A DNA stretch of 64,000 nucleotides from Conus ventricosus (GCA_018398815.1 CM031622.1:18283678-18347677), one strand, 5' to 3'. Shown: positions 23,900 through 34,385, counted from the first letter of the stretch. Notes: a model not told the origin generated them from the letters alone. Made by a program: numbers and translations.

Positions 23900-24387
23900 A
23901 TACAGTGAATGCACAGGCATCCACTTCTGTGCCCGTAACTGTAAAAAAACAAACTTCAAATGATGTATAAGAGTTCCAAGACAACAGCCATGGGCACTGT
24001 GCAAAAAAAGTTATCGATTCTGAACAAGCATGCTAGCCATCTGTTAATCTCACGTATCCTTACAAGTGTTGTCAACGATATTGGATTGCACCCTGGAGTA
24101 CACTCACCACTGCCATGTCTGAAGACATGCCGACACTTCCTTCATTATTACCCACACTCCCTCCCCTGTCCTAATCTGTACACACCAGTCTTTGACTATT
24201 AAAAGAATGTATCAGGCAACATATATTCCATTCGCTGCAGGTGGAAGGAAAACTGTTAACCTCAGCTGTCAATGCCTTCCTAATCTCCGTCTTGCCAATG
24301 CAGAATGCTGGAAATATTCCATAACATGTGTTCTGAACAAATACACACACACACACACACACACACAAATCAGATTCTTCACCGCAC
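23675..24387. other. Intron between zinc-finger exons 2 and 3, copy B
   Basis: Contains GT-rich microsatellites at about 23719-23750 and 23838-23899 and a short (CA)n at 24342-24367. No coding signal. Confidence 0.7.
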
Positions 24388-24444
24388 CTTACTGATCAGA
24401 TCTTCACCATCAAAGCTGCCTTTGGATGTGGAGTTATCAACATT
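24388..24444 (-). CDS. Putative exon 2 of the C2H2 gene, copy B
   Basis: 57 bp, 19 codons, beginning NVDNSTSKGSF and ending ISK. The acceptor AG is at 24445-24446 and the donor GT at 24386-24387. Both ends are phase 0, so it reads directly into KLEQPW of the next exon. Conservation of the frame in copy A supports it. The pogo-like element begins only 95 bp upstream of its acceptor. Confidence 0.45.
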
Positions 24445-24539
24445 CTCTAGATGACACAGACAGAGCCAAATGGAAAATATTTCAGTGCATGAAAATACTG
24501 AAAGTTTACAGAGTAAGTTCCACCAATTACAACTGAATA

Positions 24540-24563
24540 CAGTGAACTCCGGATGTAGTGAAC
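24540..24563 (+). repeat. Left terminal inverted repeat of the pogo-like element
   Basis: Begins CAGTGAACTCCGGATGTAGT. Exact inverse of the right end. Confidence 0.9.
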
Positions 24564-24622
24564 GCCGTATGTACTGATAAATCGGCTGTACTGAAGCAAG
24601 TTTTTGGTCCTGGTCCCAACTG

Positions 24623-25628
24623 CAGGGCTTAAAATGGTCTATCCAAAAATCAGAGGAAAATTTCTGAAGTGGCGAAGCCACGAATGCGTGCCTGCGAAGC
24701 AGGCACGCCTTGCTAGGGGGGTCTGGGGGCATGCCCCCCCAGAAAATTTTGAAAATCTAGAACAAAATCTGTGCACTCTGGCTCATTCTGAGCCCTATTT
24801 TTGGGAAAAAAATTGCACAGAAAAAGTGCAAGATTTAATGCAGAAAAGGTACATCCATGATCCATACAGATATTCAATCCACTGTCAAAGACAAGACAAA
24901 GGTCTTAAACATCTAAATCTAAAATGATATTTATATCAACACATTTCATGTGAAAAGAGCATAAAAAAGACCAACAGGTTATCAAGACAAAACAAAATGG
25001 TTATTGGTGGAGACACAGTTATCAAAATTCAAAACTCACATTTGGAATGTGGAACTAAGCAATCTGAGAGGGGCTGGTTCTGTCGCCTCTTACGACAAGC
25101 ACAGCCAAGCTGCAGAAATATCTTTCCCTTCCCTTGTCTGCATGGGAAAGCTGCGATCGCGGTGTCTCTTTGTGACAAGATGCTCTTTCAGTGCGACGAT
25201 CCCGCGGAAAGTGTAGACGATGTCTGTGGTGCACAGTACACATCTTGCACTGCCTGGCACGTCAACCTTTCGAATAGGCCTATGTTGACCGATCCGCTCG
25301 AATTCATCGGGATCTGACCTCACTTTCACGGACTTTAAAGTCCACTCCCACCTCCATTTGTTTTTGATCCCGCTTTCGTCAAACTTCTCTCCACGTTCGA
25401 TGATTCTCACAGTCGCCATCTTGATAGATTAGGCGCCTAAAGCTACCGGTGCGAAATAGCTGTTTGCGACTTTGAACCGAATACGAATCAGAACCATATG
25501 CGAATGCGGACGCGTTTGGGGCGTTTTAGATCGGGTTTCTTTCCCCCCGAGGAAATCGATTTTTTTTCCCGAGGAATTTTTTGGCTTCCCGAGGAATTTC
25601 TCGGATCCGAGGAGGATTTTAAGCCCTG
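24623..25628 (-). mobile_element. Nested hAT-like element, about 1.0 kb, deletion derivative
   Basis: Ends are CAGGGCTTAAAAT and ATTTTAAGCCCTG, inside the pogo-like element, flanked on both sides by CAACTG (24617-24622 and 25629-25634). The left subterminal region carries a short GC-rich palindromic stretch (TGCGTGCCTGCGAAGCAGGC) and a run of C residues. CAGGG-type ends are typical of hAT elements, although hAT target duplications are normally 8 bp and I see 6. It holds only the first exon of the putative transposase gene, so it cannot move itself. Confidence 0.65.
25090..25419 (-). pseudogene. N-terminal exon of a hAT-type transposase (zinc-finger domain)
   Basis: A 109-codon frame with an ATG at 25419. 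CVLCTTDIVYTF ... ALKEHLVTKRH forms a C-x2-C ... H-x4-H zinc-binding unit of the kind found at the N-terminus of hAT-derived proteins. Close to the stop, CTTGTC is followed by GTAAGA, a good splice donor, so the frame was probably the first coding exon. The downstream exons with the catalytic domain are missing from this 1 kb element. Confidence 0.5.
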
Positions 25629-25790
25629 CAACTGTTCATATTCTTTGTTAATTTTAGCCGGTTGTAGTGATATTTTAAAATCCGGATGTATCAATATCTC
25701 CTGTTGTAGTGACGTCATTTTCAAGTCCCGGGCAAGCCGGGCTCCGGTTGTAGTGATTTTTTTTTTTAGAGTAATCTCCCTTCTCCCAAA

Positions 25791-26430
25791 ATGGCGAAAC
25801 GCAATGTGCTTTCTTTAAAGGCTGGTGTTGCGTGCACGACTAGTCGTGCGATAATACGACTTGCAACCCAGTCCGGATATTGGCACGACTCATTGTGTAA
25901 ATTTATCCTCTTTTGCTTGGGAGAGAGAGAGAGAGAGTAATTAGTAGTCGTGCACGCAACCATTTTTAGTTGGTCGCACGACTAGTCGTGCCAATAGCCG
26001 GACTCGGTTGGGAGTTGTATTATCGCACTAGTCGTGCACGCAACCACTTCGTTCTTTAAAACGCAAAATCGATTTATTGAAAGACATTGAAAAAAAAAAC
26101 AGAAACAGGTGGATGTTGCTTCTCAGTACAATGTTTTTCAGGCAACAGTCAGCTCCATTGTGAAAAATAGTGAAAAGTTGAAAGAAAATTCTATGGCGGT
26201 GAGGTTAATGCTAAGAGGAAGTGTGAAAGACTCCCACACGAGCCGAAAGTAGACAGTGCGCTGTTGAGTTGGTTTAAAAAGGCAAGGGCCAACAACATGC
26301 CTGTCTCTGGCCCTGTGTTGAGATTGAAAGCGGAGGAGTTCGCTAAGGATATCAGGCTTGTGTGACTGGACATGTTCTGAAGGTTGGGTTCGGCGCTTCA
26401 CTGCTCGACACGACATTACATTCAGAAAAA
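25791..26430 (+). pseudogene. Pogo/Tigger transposase N-terminus (CENP-B-like DNA-binding), broken
   Basis: It starts ATGGCGAAACGC, encoding MAKRNVLSLK, and is then split by a 232-bp hairpin element. After that insertion the frame resumes with a CENP-B-like segment. VDSALLSWFKKARANNMPVS (about 26248-26307) and LRLKAEEFAKDI (about 26318-26353) are the second helix-turn-helix typical of Tigger/CENP-B proteins. A frameshift near 26360 is followed by RRFTARHDITFRKISG in a new frame. The segment between the two helix-turn-helix parts has in-frame stops. The DDE domain that should follow is absent. It would have bound the subterminal repeats listed separately. Confidence 0.75.
25820..26051. mobile_element. 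Hairpin (foldback) MITE inside the transposase frame
   Basis: Two arms of about 60-65 bp in inverted orientation, for example GTGCACGACTAGTCGTGCG on the left and its inverse on the right. They surround a short centre with a (GA)n tract. TTCTTTAAA occurs at both borders (25811-25819 and 26052-26060), a 9-bp target duplication. Removing the insert and one duplication restores the reading frame of the pogo-like transposase at this point, so it inserted into a once coding gene. Confidence 0.8.
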
Positions 26431-27060
26431 TAAGCGGCATCCAGGGATAATAAGGGATCTAGTCAGGGAGGACAGAGATCGGGTCAGAGATGGTCACACG
26501 TGGGAGGGATCGAACTGGAAAGGAAATCAGAAAAGGCAGAGATGAGGCCACAAAAGCCAGGGGACAGTTTGAATTTGATGTAAGATCTCCAAAACCCTAC
26601 GCCAGTGAATGTTTTTTTTTTTTTTTTTAATTTTTTTCCCTTTACCTTTTTGTTTTTTTTTTTCTTCTTTCATTTTTAGCTCATTTTTTTTTCTCCTTTT
26701 TTGTTTTGTTTTGTAAAGGCGGTCCTTTTTTTTTTTTTTTTTTTTTTTTTCCCGTCCGTCTCCCTTCTCCTCCCTTCATCTCTCATGCACCATGCAAGTC
26801 TGTATGCTGTATTACTATCACTGGACATTGATTATCTTGCTGATTTTAATATTTTGGCGTTTGTTACAGCGCGTCTGGGTTTGTTTTTGCACTAATGTTT
26901 GGTGTTGTGACACATTCACACCGTGTGAAACAGGATTGAAAAAGAAAGAAAACGTACATGAAGAAAGAAAGGCCCGGGCATCTTCCGGGAACCATCCTTG
27001 AAACGAAAGACGAAAATAAGATGCAAGGATGACACCAGAAGTGCACGAAGAATGAAAGAA
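26431..27060. other. Degenerate stretch of the pogo-like element with T-rich tracts
   Basis: Non-coding. Long T runs at about 26610-26760 and no continuation of the transposase catalytic domain. Confidence 0.6.
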
Positions 27061-27097
27061 AAGAAGAAGAAGAAGAAGAAGAAGAAGAAGAAGAAGA

Positions 27098-27134
<37 letters not shown>
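27061..27134. repeat. (AAG)n followed by (GA)n microsatellite
   Basis: AAG units for about 40 bp, then GA for about 35 bp. Further GA tracts lie at 27251-27281 and 27380-27413. Confidence 0.95.
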
Positions 27135-27135
<1 letters not shown>

Positions 27136-27249
27136 ATACATCTCGTCTCGCAAACCGGCCTATTCCCCCGAAGGCTATCCTTATAGTGAACGAAGGAGAC
27201 AACAAGGAAGACAAGAGGAAATCTCTGCATCGAGACAATCAGTATCGAT

Positions 27250-27284
<35 letters not shown>

Positions 27285-27373
27285 TTGAGTAAGCAAAATT
27301 GCTGATATAGATAAAAAAAAAAGAAAAAGAAGACAGGAACAAGAGAGGGAGAGGGAGGGAGGGACAGACAGAG

Positions 27374-27419
<46 letters not shown>

Positions 27420-27480
27420 AGACAGCTTTTGTGTGTGCAGCATGTGTGTTGATTTTGCGCGTTTATGTGCGTGCATGAGA

Positions 27481-27483
<3 letters not shown>

Positions 27484-27551
<68 letters not shown>

Positions 27552-27681
27552 GCGTGTGCGCGTGTGTGCCTGTGCGCGTGTGTGCGCGTGTATGTGTGCG
27601 TGCGCGTGTGTGTGCGCTATACAAGTATAATTCGTCCCCCCCCTCTCCCCACACCTTCCCCCCCCCCCCCCCCCCCCTCTC

Positions 27682-27738
<57 letters not shown>

Positions 27739-27745
27739 CCCCCCC
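27484..27745. repeat. (GT)n tract followed by a C-rich homopolymer
   Basis: GT/GC alternation to about 27615, then C runs from about 27657 to 27745, including one pure run of more than 50 C. A 277-codon minus-strand open frame across this region is purely low complexity. Confidence 0.95.
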
Positions 27746-27799
27746 TCATTTGTGGTTGCCGTTTATCCTTATTTTACAAATATCTAGATTTGTGATTCT

Positions 27800-28925
27800 A
27801 TGCTGACTAAAGCTTCTTTACCTTCAAGCGGTATGATATTTGTTGTTCAAAGATTAGAAATAGAGGGGACGTTGATTTGGTCTTTTTTGCGATGCTTATA
27901 TAAATGCACATTTTACCGACTAGGATAATCATATTTATGGTTTTTAAGTCTTCTTTGCGTTGTTCTTGGCTCTGTAGTCCAAATAATACATTGCATAAGC
28001 TGAGTTCTATGCGTTTCCTATTAAACCATGAATAAAATCTTCTATTTTCTTCCAAAATGCTTTAACTGGAGCACATTCATAAAAGAAGTGCTCTGTGTAA
28101 TCTATTTCATCCCTGCATGTTGAGCATTTGTTGTCCTCTGTTACTTTCATTTTGTGTAGGAGTATGTTTGTTGGATATATGTTGTGTATTAGCTTCCACT
28201 GCAGCTCTTTCAAACGAACTTCCTTGGTAACAAACTCAGGGATTTGCCATATGTTTTCAGTGATTTCGATTTGTAATCTTCTGAGCCAAAACCCGTATGC
28301 ACATGGCTTAATTTCTTTCTCCCTCGATTGTCCCTCTCTTAACATTTTTAATATGTTCTTTGGCTTTGTATTATACAGCTTGACTTCGCATTCCGGAATG
28401 TTTTCTACCTCTGTTCTCAAGTCATTGTTATTTATCCATTCCTTCCACTGTGCAGGAATGGCGTTTATCATTGCGTTATACTGCATAAGGGTATTGGCTG
28501 CATTTTGGTTAACTTTGTTCTGGATTTCTTGTAATGATAACAATCTGTTTTCATTAGCTGAAATAATGTCCCTAACTCTTTCAATATTATTGTTTTTCCA
28601 TGTACTGAAAAAGAGGGGTTTGTTTTTGTATTGTATCAAACTGTTGTTCCATAAGAGTTGATTTTGAAAGTTGTTTGTATTGACATCATTTTTCAGATCT
28701 AATCGTTTATTCTCTAGGTAAGTCCACATAGCTTTTTTCCAGAATTCGTTTTTTATACATTTAATTGCATTTACACTGGCTGGTCGACAATTTATTTCGA
28801 AAATACTTCTTCCATTTGCTATTTTGTTAAAATGCCATTTAGGAATGAAGGTCCAACTTTCATTTTCTGATATGTAGAGCTTTCCTAACCATTGCAGATA
28901 AATGCAGTGAATGTTTATTGCTGGA
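27800..28925 (-). mobile_element. L1/Tx1-like LINE, C-terminal region of ORF2, 5'-truncated
   Basis: The minus strand encodes about 300 residues C-terminal to a reverse transcriptase. The frame is open from about 28920 to 28007 and includes KPLFFSTWKNNNIERV, then RLKELQWKLIHNIYPTNILL, then a zinc-knuckle-like C-x2-C ... H-F-F-Y-E-C (CSTCRDEIDYTEHFFYEC), the zf-RVT end domain. A frameshift near 28010 leads into a final tail ending near 27807. The catalytic palm and the endonuclease are missing, so this is a truncated insertion. It lies inside the pogo-like element. Clade assignment is from motif memory. Confidence 0.75.
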
Positions 28926-28989
28926 ATGATAATGATAATGATACAAGTTGGGACTTAAAAATTCAAGGCTACGAACCAGGACGTCAGCT

Positions 28990-29569
28990 AAGTTTTACCC
29001 CCAACTGGATCGTGCTGGCGTAGAGAACAAGCCAGGCAACTGGGCTTGCCTGATCCTTTGCCGTTGCCTGAACGTCAAGCAAATGGGACATTGGGTGAAC
29101 CGTTTCAAGTAAACACTGTCATTGGCAATGGAAATTGCTTATATAGAGCCCTGAGCTTAGAAGTTTTAGGCACACAAAACTATCACGAGCAATTCAGGGC
29201 GAAAATTGTTGACATTATGCTTCAAAATCAAAGCACCTTTGAAGGGTACGTAGGAAGAGACACTGGCGATTACATTCTGGAGCATACCCTTCCGTTGCGC
29301 ACTTTGAAGGGTACGTATGAAGAGACATTGGCGATCACATTCTGGAGCATACCCTTCTGTTGCGCACTTGGGGAACTGATGCAGAGATTTATGCTGCAGC
29401 AACACTTCTCCAGACACGTATTGTCGTGTACACATCTGTGAATGAGGCCAGGAGGGAATGGATCCAGCACCTGCCTCTCTTCTCGATTCCTTCAATTCAG
29501 TTCAGCCAGGAAAACATTTATTTGAGAAACCTATGCGGCCACTTTGAGCGCGTTGTCAGCGTTCGTTAA
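28990..29569 (+). pseudogene. OTU-type cysteine protease domain, broken by a 65-bp tandem duplication
   Basis: PDPLPLPERQ, then VIGNGNCLYRALSLEVLG with the catalytic-type cysteine in the D/N-G-N-C-x-F/Y-R motif, in the frame of 29046. A 65-bp segment starting at 29237 is repeated at 29302. After the repeat the protein continues in a frame shifted by two (TWGTDAEIYAAATLLQTRIV ... IYLRNLCGHFERVV), which holds the C-terminal part of the OTU fold with the histidine. OTU proteins cleave ubiquitin conjugates, and repetitive OTU genes ride on transposons in many invertebrates. The usual Asp before Gly-Asn-Cys is Asn here. It sits inside the pogo-like element. Confidence 0.7.
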
Positions 29570-30502
29570 GCTCAGACACATTGACTGGAATTAATCAATA
29601 GATGCCGTTACACATTGTATCATTATTGTTTGCTGCTCAATTTGCACATTGGTAGCATTGCTTTTGTCTCAAACACTTCGACCAAAAACAATACTCTTCA
29701 GACTCAATACATGTATTTACTCGCGCATATTAATATATTATATGTGCAGACTCGTACACGCACATATTGATTTCAATTCATGAAAAACATACCTAAACAC
29801 TCTGATTTTCCAAAACTTTTTTTTCTGATCTTTCTTAATCTAGTCCGTATTGACATAACTAAGCATTTTTGTTTGATTTTTTTTATTTTTAACACTTCTG
29901 TTTTATGCAAATTCACGTGTCTAGTTGATTTTTGCGCATGAGTGTGTGTGTGTGTATGTGTGTGTGTGTGTGTGTTGTGTGTGTTTGCGTTCATGTGCGT
30001 GTGTGATTTGTTGTTGACTTACAGACTTAATGAGAATTAAGGGCTCAATTCAGTACAGACTTGACTTTCAAAATTTTTTGGCAAATATGTATCCCATTTT
30101 AAGATTTCCTTACTTTTTTAATTAACGTGCCTACACAGCTTGTAGAAAATTAAAAAGCATTATTCTTGCTTAAGAGCAAATTATTTTTAGTTGAATATCA
30201 CTTCATCCATTGAAAATTGAAATTGTTTGAATCAGTGAATAGACATGTCAGTGTTTTTATCCAGTTAATCAATATTATTTTGGACATTACTTTCTTTATC
30301 ATAAAAAATTAAATGGTTACATATTGTATTTGTTAGCTGATGTCTGAAATTTTAGTCCAAAGGAATGGATATTGTTTGTGTTAAACAGTATTTACTTGTA
30401 CTTCTTTTTCATTTCACGCTGATTAAAGACTACAGTTTACTTTATAACATTGACGATTTTGCTTTAACCCTTATTTCTACCTCCCATGCAGTAGCCCTCC
30501 CC
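29570..30502. other. AT-rich non-coding part of the pogo-like element
   Basis: No coding signal. A (GT)n tract lies at about 29941-29980. Confidence 0.6.
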
Positions 30503-30564
30503 ATCTCTCTCTCTCTCTCTCTCTCTCGGCCATTTCCTCCCCACTTCTCCCCCCTCTCTCTCGT

Positions 30565-30648
<84 letters not shown>
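30503..30648. repeat. (TC)n microsatellite
   Basis: Long interrupted TC tract, purest at 30598-30646. Confidence 0.95.
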
Positions 30649-30651
<3 letters not shown>

Positions 30652-31283
30652 GATTGTTAAGGCTCCTTTGGTTGAACAATTAATATTAGGACGGGGTACA
30701 TTAATTTAAACAACACAGGATACTGACACAGGCCGATCAATCGCCTGGCAGGAAAGCTGTTGGATTGCTGATTTAAGTTTTGGCAACGACTACGCCTGGG
30801 ATCGAACCCCAACCCCAACGTTAAAAGCATGGTAAAATTGACATCGGACGCACCAACAAACAAACAAGCATGAGAAAGACAATATGCCACCTAATCTTTT
30901 GATCTGAGAGCATAAAGGAAGAGAGGAAAAAAAATAGAGATTTTGGAAACAAAATTCATTTCTTTCATGTTTCCTTTTATCACGATTTTGCTACGTCATC
31001 GTATGGTTAGTCAGCGTCACAGAAGAACACTCGCAAGCCTGACAAAGACAGCAAACAAGTCACAAAACGAAATGAATCTAGTTTCCAAAATCTCCTTATT
31101 ACTGCCTTGTGGATTTACGCAATGTGCCGGATGTAGCGATAAAACCTTGAAAAATATTACTACAACCGATGTGCCGGACGTATCATTGATAAGACCTCGA
31201 AAAACATCATTACAACCGGAGTAGCAGTAGGATGTTATAGTGATAATCCGGACGTAGTGATAGGCATATTTGGTCCCCAGGGA
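30649..31283. other. Right subterminal region of the pogo-like element
   Basis: Contains a B-box-like GGTTCGATCCC on the minus strand near 30805 without a convincing A box, and a small foldback with arms at 30938-30963 and 31069-31094. From 31124 onward there are several copies of a CCGGAYGTAGTGATA-like motif that also occurs near the left end. Confidence 0.55.
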
Positions 31284-31307
31284 CTTCACTACATCCGGAG
31301 TTCACTG
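31284..31307 (-). repeat. Right terminal inverted repeat of the pogo-like element
   Basis: Ends ACATCCGGAGTTCACTG, the inverse of the left end, followed by the TA target duplication. Confidence 0.9.
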
Positions 31308-31309
31308 TA

Positions 31310-31951
31310 TAAGATTATAGTCTGGTGGCATGACACTTCTGTGGCACTGTCATAGTCTGGCAGAGCACTGCTGCAGCACAGCCATCAAACGCACCACATT
31401 TGAACTGTTCACAAAAAGCAGGAAACATTCTGGATCTTCCAGCGGAAGATGAACTATCCTGATGGTCTCAGTGGTGGACTACACATCAGTCCATCAATTG
31501 TGACAGCTCAGCTTCTCAACACTTCATATTTGTATCCATCCAGTTTTGATCATGTGCACATTTGGATGCATGTGTAAGACTAAGAATGTGTGCACTCATC
31601 TTCATCCACAATCATGAACAAATGCCAGCACTTGCAAACACTTCTTCATGATGATGAAACCTGTACACTAAACTGAACCGAGTTTGTGTGTGTGTCTATA
31701 ACTGCACTTTTTGGTGCGCACTGATCTTATGCCAGAACATATGAAAACACACATACATACACATACAAGTCGAGATGTTGTGAATGCGTGTTACTTCTTA
31801 ATCTCTCTGACTCTCCCTCTCCTTTTCTGTTTTATATTCATATCCAGCTCTTTCCTTTTAAGTAGACCATATTTGTTATGCAAAACACACACAACCACAC
31901 ACACACATTCACATACACACATGCACACACACGAGCACATGCGCACACACA

Positions 31952-32011
<60 letters not shown>

Positions 32012-33860
32012 AATGATTTTTGGGTCCAAGCCAATATTTGAAGCAGCAGCCCAAATGAAGATCTCAATACTCACAATGACAAAATCAACAGCTGAGTCTT
32101 CAGAATCTTTCCTGATGCAGTCCATCATCTCAGTGGAAAGTCTTTGTGGTGTTGGGTTCATCTGTGAGAAAAGAAAAGAAAAAACACCTGCAATAGCACT
32201 AATCACAGCAATGTGTGCAAAACAAATGGTTGTGTGAAAAAAATCATTCAAGCTTTTCTTTAAAAAGGGTTTTGGCATTTTGACAGGTTCCTGGATGATG
32301 GTTTTCATCTTATCAAAATCTTACAGAATTTTGTTTTCAAAGACACCATCAGTCATCATGAAGGAGCACAAACAAAACCAAATATTTAGTAACAACAAAA
32401 CTAAAAAATGTTCAACAACAAACATTTTTCTGTTACAGAAACAAATACTCAGTGTTACATTTTGCACACTATAACCCCAGCCGAGATGGCTATGTATGCT
32501 GCAATAAGAACATTTTAAAACGATGATGAAACAGACTGATTATACTGCACGTAACTGACAAGTACAGATGGATGAAACTGTTGAAAAGCTGAACTAAAGA
32601 AAACCATACAAAAACACACAGACCCCAACAGTGGACCTAGAGGCCTGTTCCCCAGCTTCTTTACATGCCACAAGGAAAACACACAAAAGCATGCATGCAT
32701 GTGCACACACAAACACACACACACAAACACACACACTCACACACACAGGTGCGCGTGCATGTGTACACGCACAATGTAACGCATACCTCATCCTAATAAA
32801 TGTCCCAAACAGAACACCATTCATGTTTCCCTCCTCAAGGAAAGCTTGTTGTCTTACTGAAGAACTACATATCTTTTCATCTTTATTTTGTTGAACTGAC
32901 GGTTGCATATTTTTTTTCTTTTCAGTTCTTATCATTGAAATACTAGAAAACTTAATAATACAAACCATGCTTTACAGGTACTGTACACAACAATGAGGTT
33001 TAAAACGGGCATCAAAGTACACACCCTACACTGCTGCCAACCTTCTGGAATCCAAAGTCTGGAACTAAGGGATGAAGGGGGTGGGATGGAGAAGGGGTAG
33101 ACTTTTGGCTTTTGACTGAAGGCATTTTTAACCCTTGTGTTTCAACTGACAAATGTGGGGGTTAAAAGGAAATGCACTTTCTATACACACAACTGCCAAC
33201 ATTCATACAACGTATTTAGGCCTTATTTGCAACACCACATCATCCCATTCAAAAGTGAAATTTCGAATCCTTTATTTAAAAAACAAAAATTTCAAACGCT
33301 GGACTCTTCCACTAAAGTCAAGATTTCCGATATTATTTCTAAATTGGGGACGCTTCAGAAAACATTTGGGAGGGTTGGCGGCTATGCTAATAACACGAGA
33401 CATTCAGTGTGATGGTAGAAGTGGGGATACAGAATAGGGTGGGGTGGGGTGGGGTGGGGGTGGGTGGGAGGGAAGTGTAGGAAAGTAGAGGGTGTGTGTG
33501 AGAACAGGAGGTAAGGCAATATGAACTTATGAAGGCAGCAAACTGACTTTTTCTAGTGAAGTAGCTAGGTGTCATTTCATGTACATTTAAAAAAAAATTT
33601 TTTTTTTTAAATTTAAGAAAAAATCTGTTTTGAAAAAGTACATCAGGTTAGTGGAAACTGCGAGCTCCTGAGTGATGACTCAATCAACTGTAACTGTAAT
33701 TGATGGTGAACAGCTGACAAACACACCAGCCTGGCACAACTCTAGTGATCTTATTTCACTGCATGTCATGCCCATGTCCCAGCTGTTCCCTTCAACCCTC
33801 ACCCCCACCCCTCATATATCCATTTCAACAAAATCACTGACATAGTTTCCTCCTCTACCA
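31310..33860. other. Copy B non-coding sequence around exon 1
   Basis: Homologous to copy A 8552-10690 apart from the extra 32927-33378 segment. Contains (CA)n/(TC)n microsatellite DNA at 31885-32011. The only coding signal is the exon at 32075-32161. Confidence 0.6.
32075..32161 (-). CDS. Putative exon 1 of the C2H2 gene, copy B
   Basis: 87-bp exon with an ATG right after the CTCACAG acceptor and a GTGAGT donor. It encodes MNPTPQRLSTEMMDCIRKDS plus nine residues ending DFVI, with Glu where copy A has Val. In this copy the intron to exon 2 contains the 6.8 kb transposon and is about 7.6 kb long. Confidence 0.45.
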
Positions 33861-34004
33861 CACAAGTTCTACAATGCTGGACAGTCGCTCTAATTACCCA
33901 CCCTGTCAGTATTCTACAACACTGGACTGCCATTCTAATTATCATGTCAGTATTCTAATTACCCACCCTGTCTGTATTCTACAACACTAGTCAGTCAGTC
34001 AGTC

Positions 34005-34385
34005 ATTCCCTGACCGCTGGGGTCGTTGTGAGGACGTGATGAGGCAGCCGCTGTTTCTCTCCAAGCTCTTCAGTTTGTAGCTGTCGTGAGGAGATTTGGC
34101 ATGGTCATTTTGGTCCAGTCCTTTATATTTTCGGACCAACTCTTTCTCTGCCATCCTCGTCTGCGCCCTCCTTCAACTGTACCTTGAAGGATGGTTTTGG
34201 AGAGGGTGTTGTGACGAATGACGTGGCCAAACCATGCCATCTTCCGTCATTTGACGGTTGGCTGAAGTGGTTCGTGGGGTTCCACTAGGTTGGTGACCAG
34301 GTTCCGCACATAATCATTGGTCTTGTGTTCTTTGTAGGAGATGCGGAGTAGTTTCCTCAGGCACCTGGTCTAAAACACCTAGATT
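34005..34385 (-). mobile_element. RTE-type LINE 3' fragment, copy B
   Basis: Counterpart of 10870-11265 with a few substitutions. It interrupts the minisatellite at the same place, so the insertion predates the copy split. Confidence 0.6.

Larger units (their letters stand above)
24540..31307. mobile_element. Pogo/Tigger-like (TA target) DNA transposon with nested insertions
   Basis: The left end reads CAGTGAACTCCGGATGTAGT and the right end is its exact inverse, giving inverted terminal repeats of at least 23 bp. TA flanks both ends (24538-24539 and 31308-31309), and copy A has a single TA at the same site (8550-8551). The CAGTG terminus and TA duplication are typical of pogo/Tigger members of Tc1/mariner. 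It contains a decayed CENP-B-like transposase N-terminus (25791-26430), a hAT-like insertion, a hairpin element, microsatellites, an L1/Tx1 LINE remnant and an OTU-domain frame. At 6768 bp it is far longer than typical because of this nesting. No DDE catalytic domain is visible, so it is non-autonomous now. Confidence 0.85.

Noticed and set aside
26916..27749. 277-codon minus-strand frame
   Set aside because: It consists of glycine, [10 protein letters not shown] and SSSFFF runs encoded by consecutive simple repeats.
30780..30830. Complete tRNA or SINE on the minus strand
   Set aside because: GGTTCGATCCC is present but no A box lies at the right distance.
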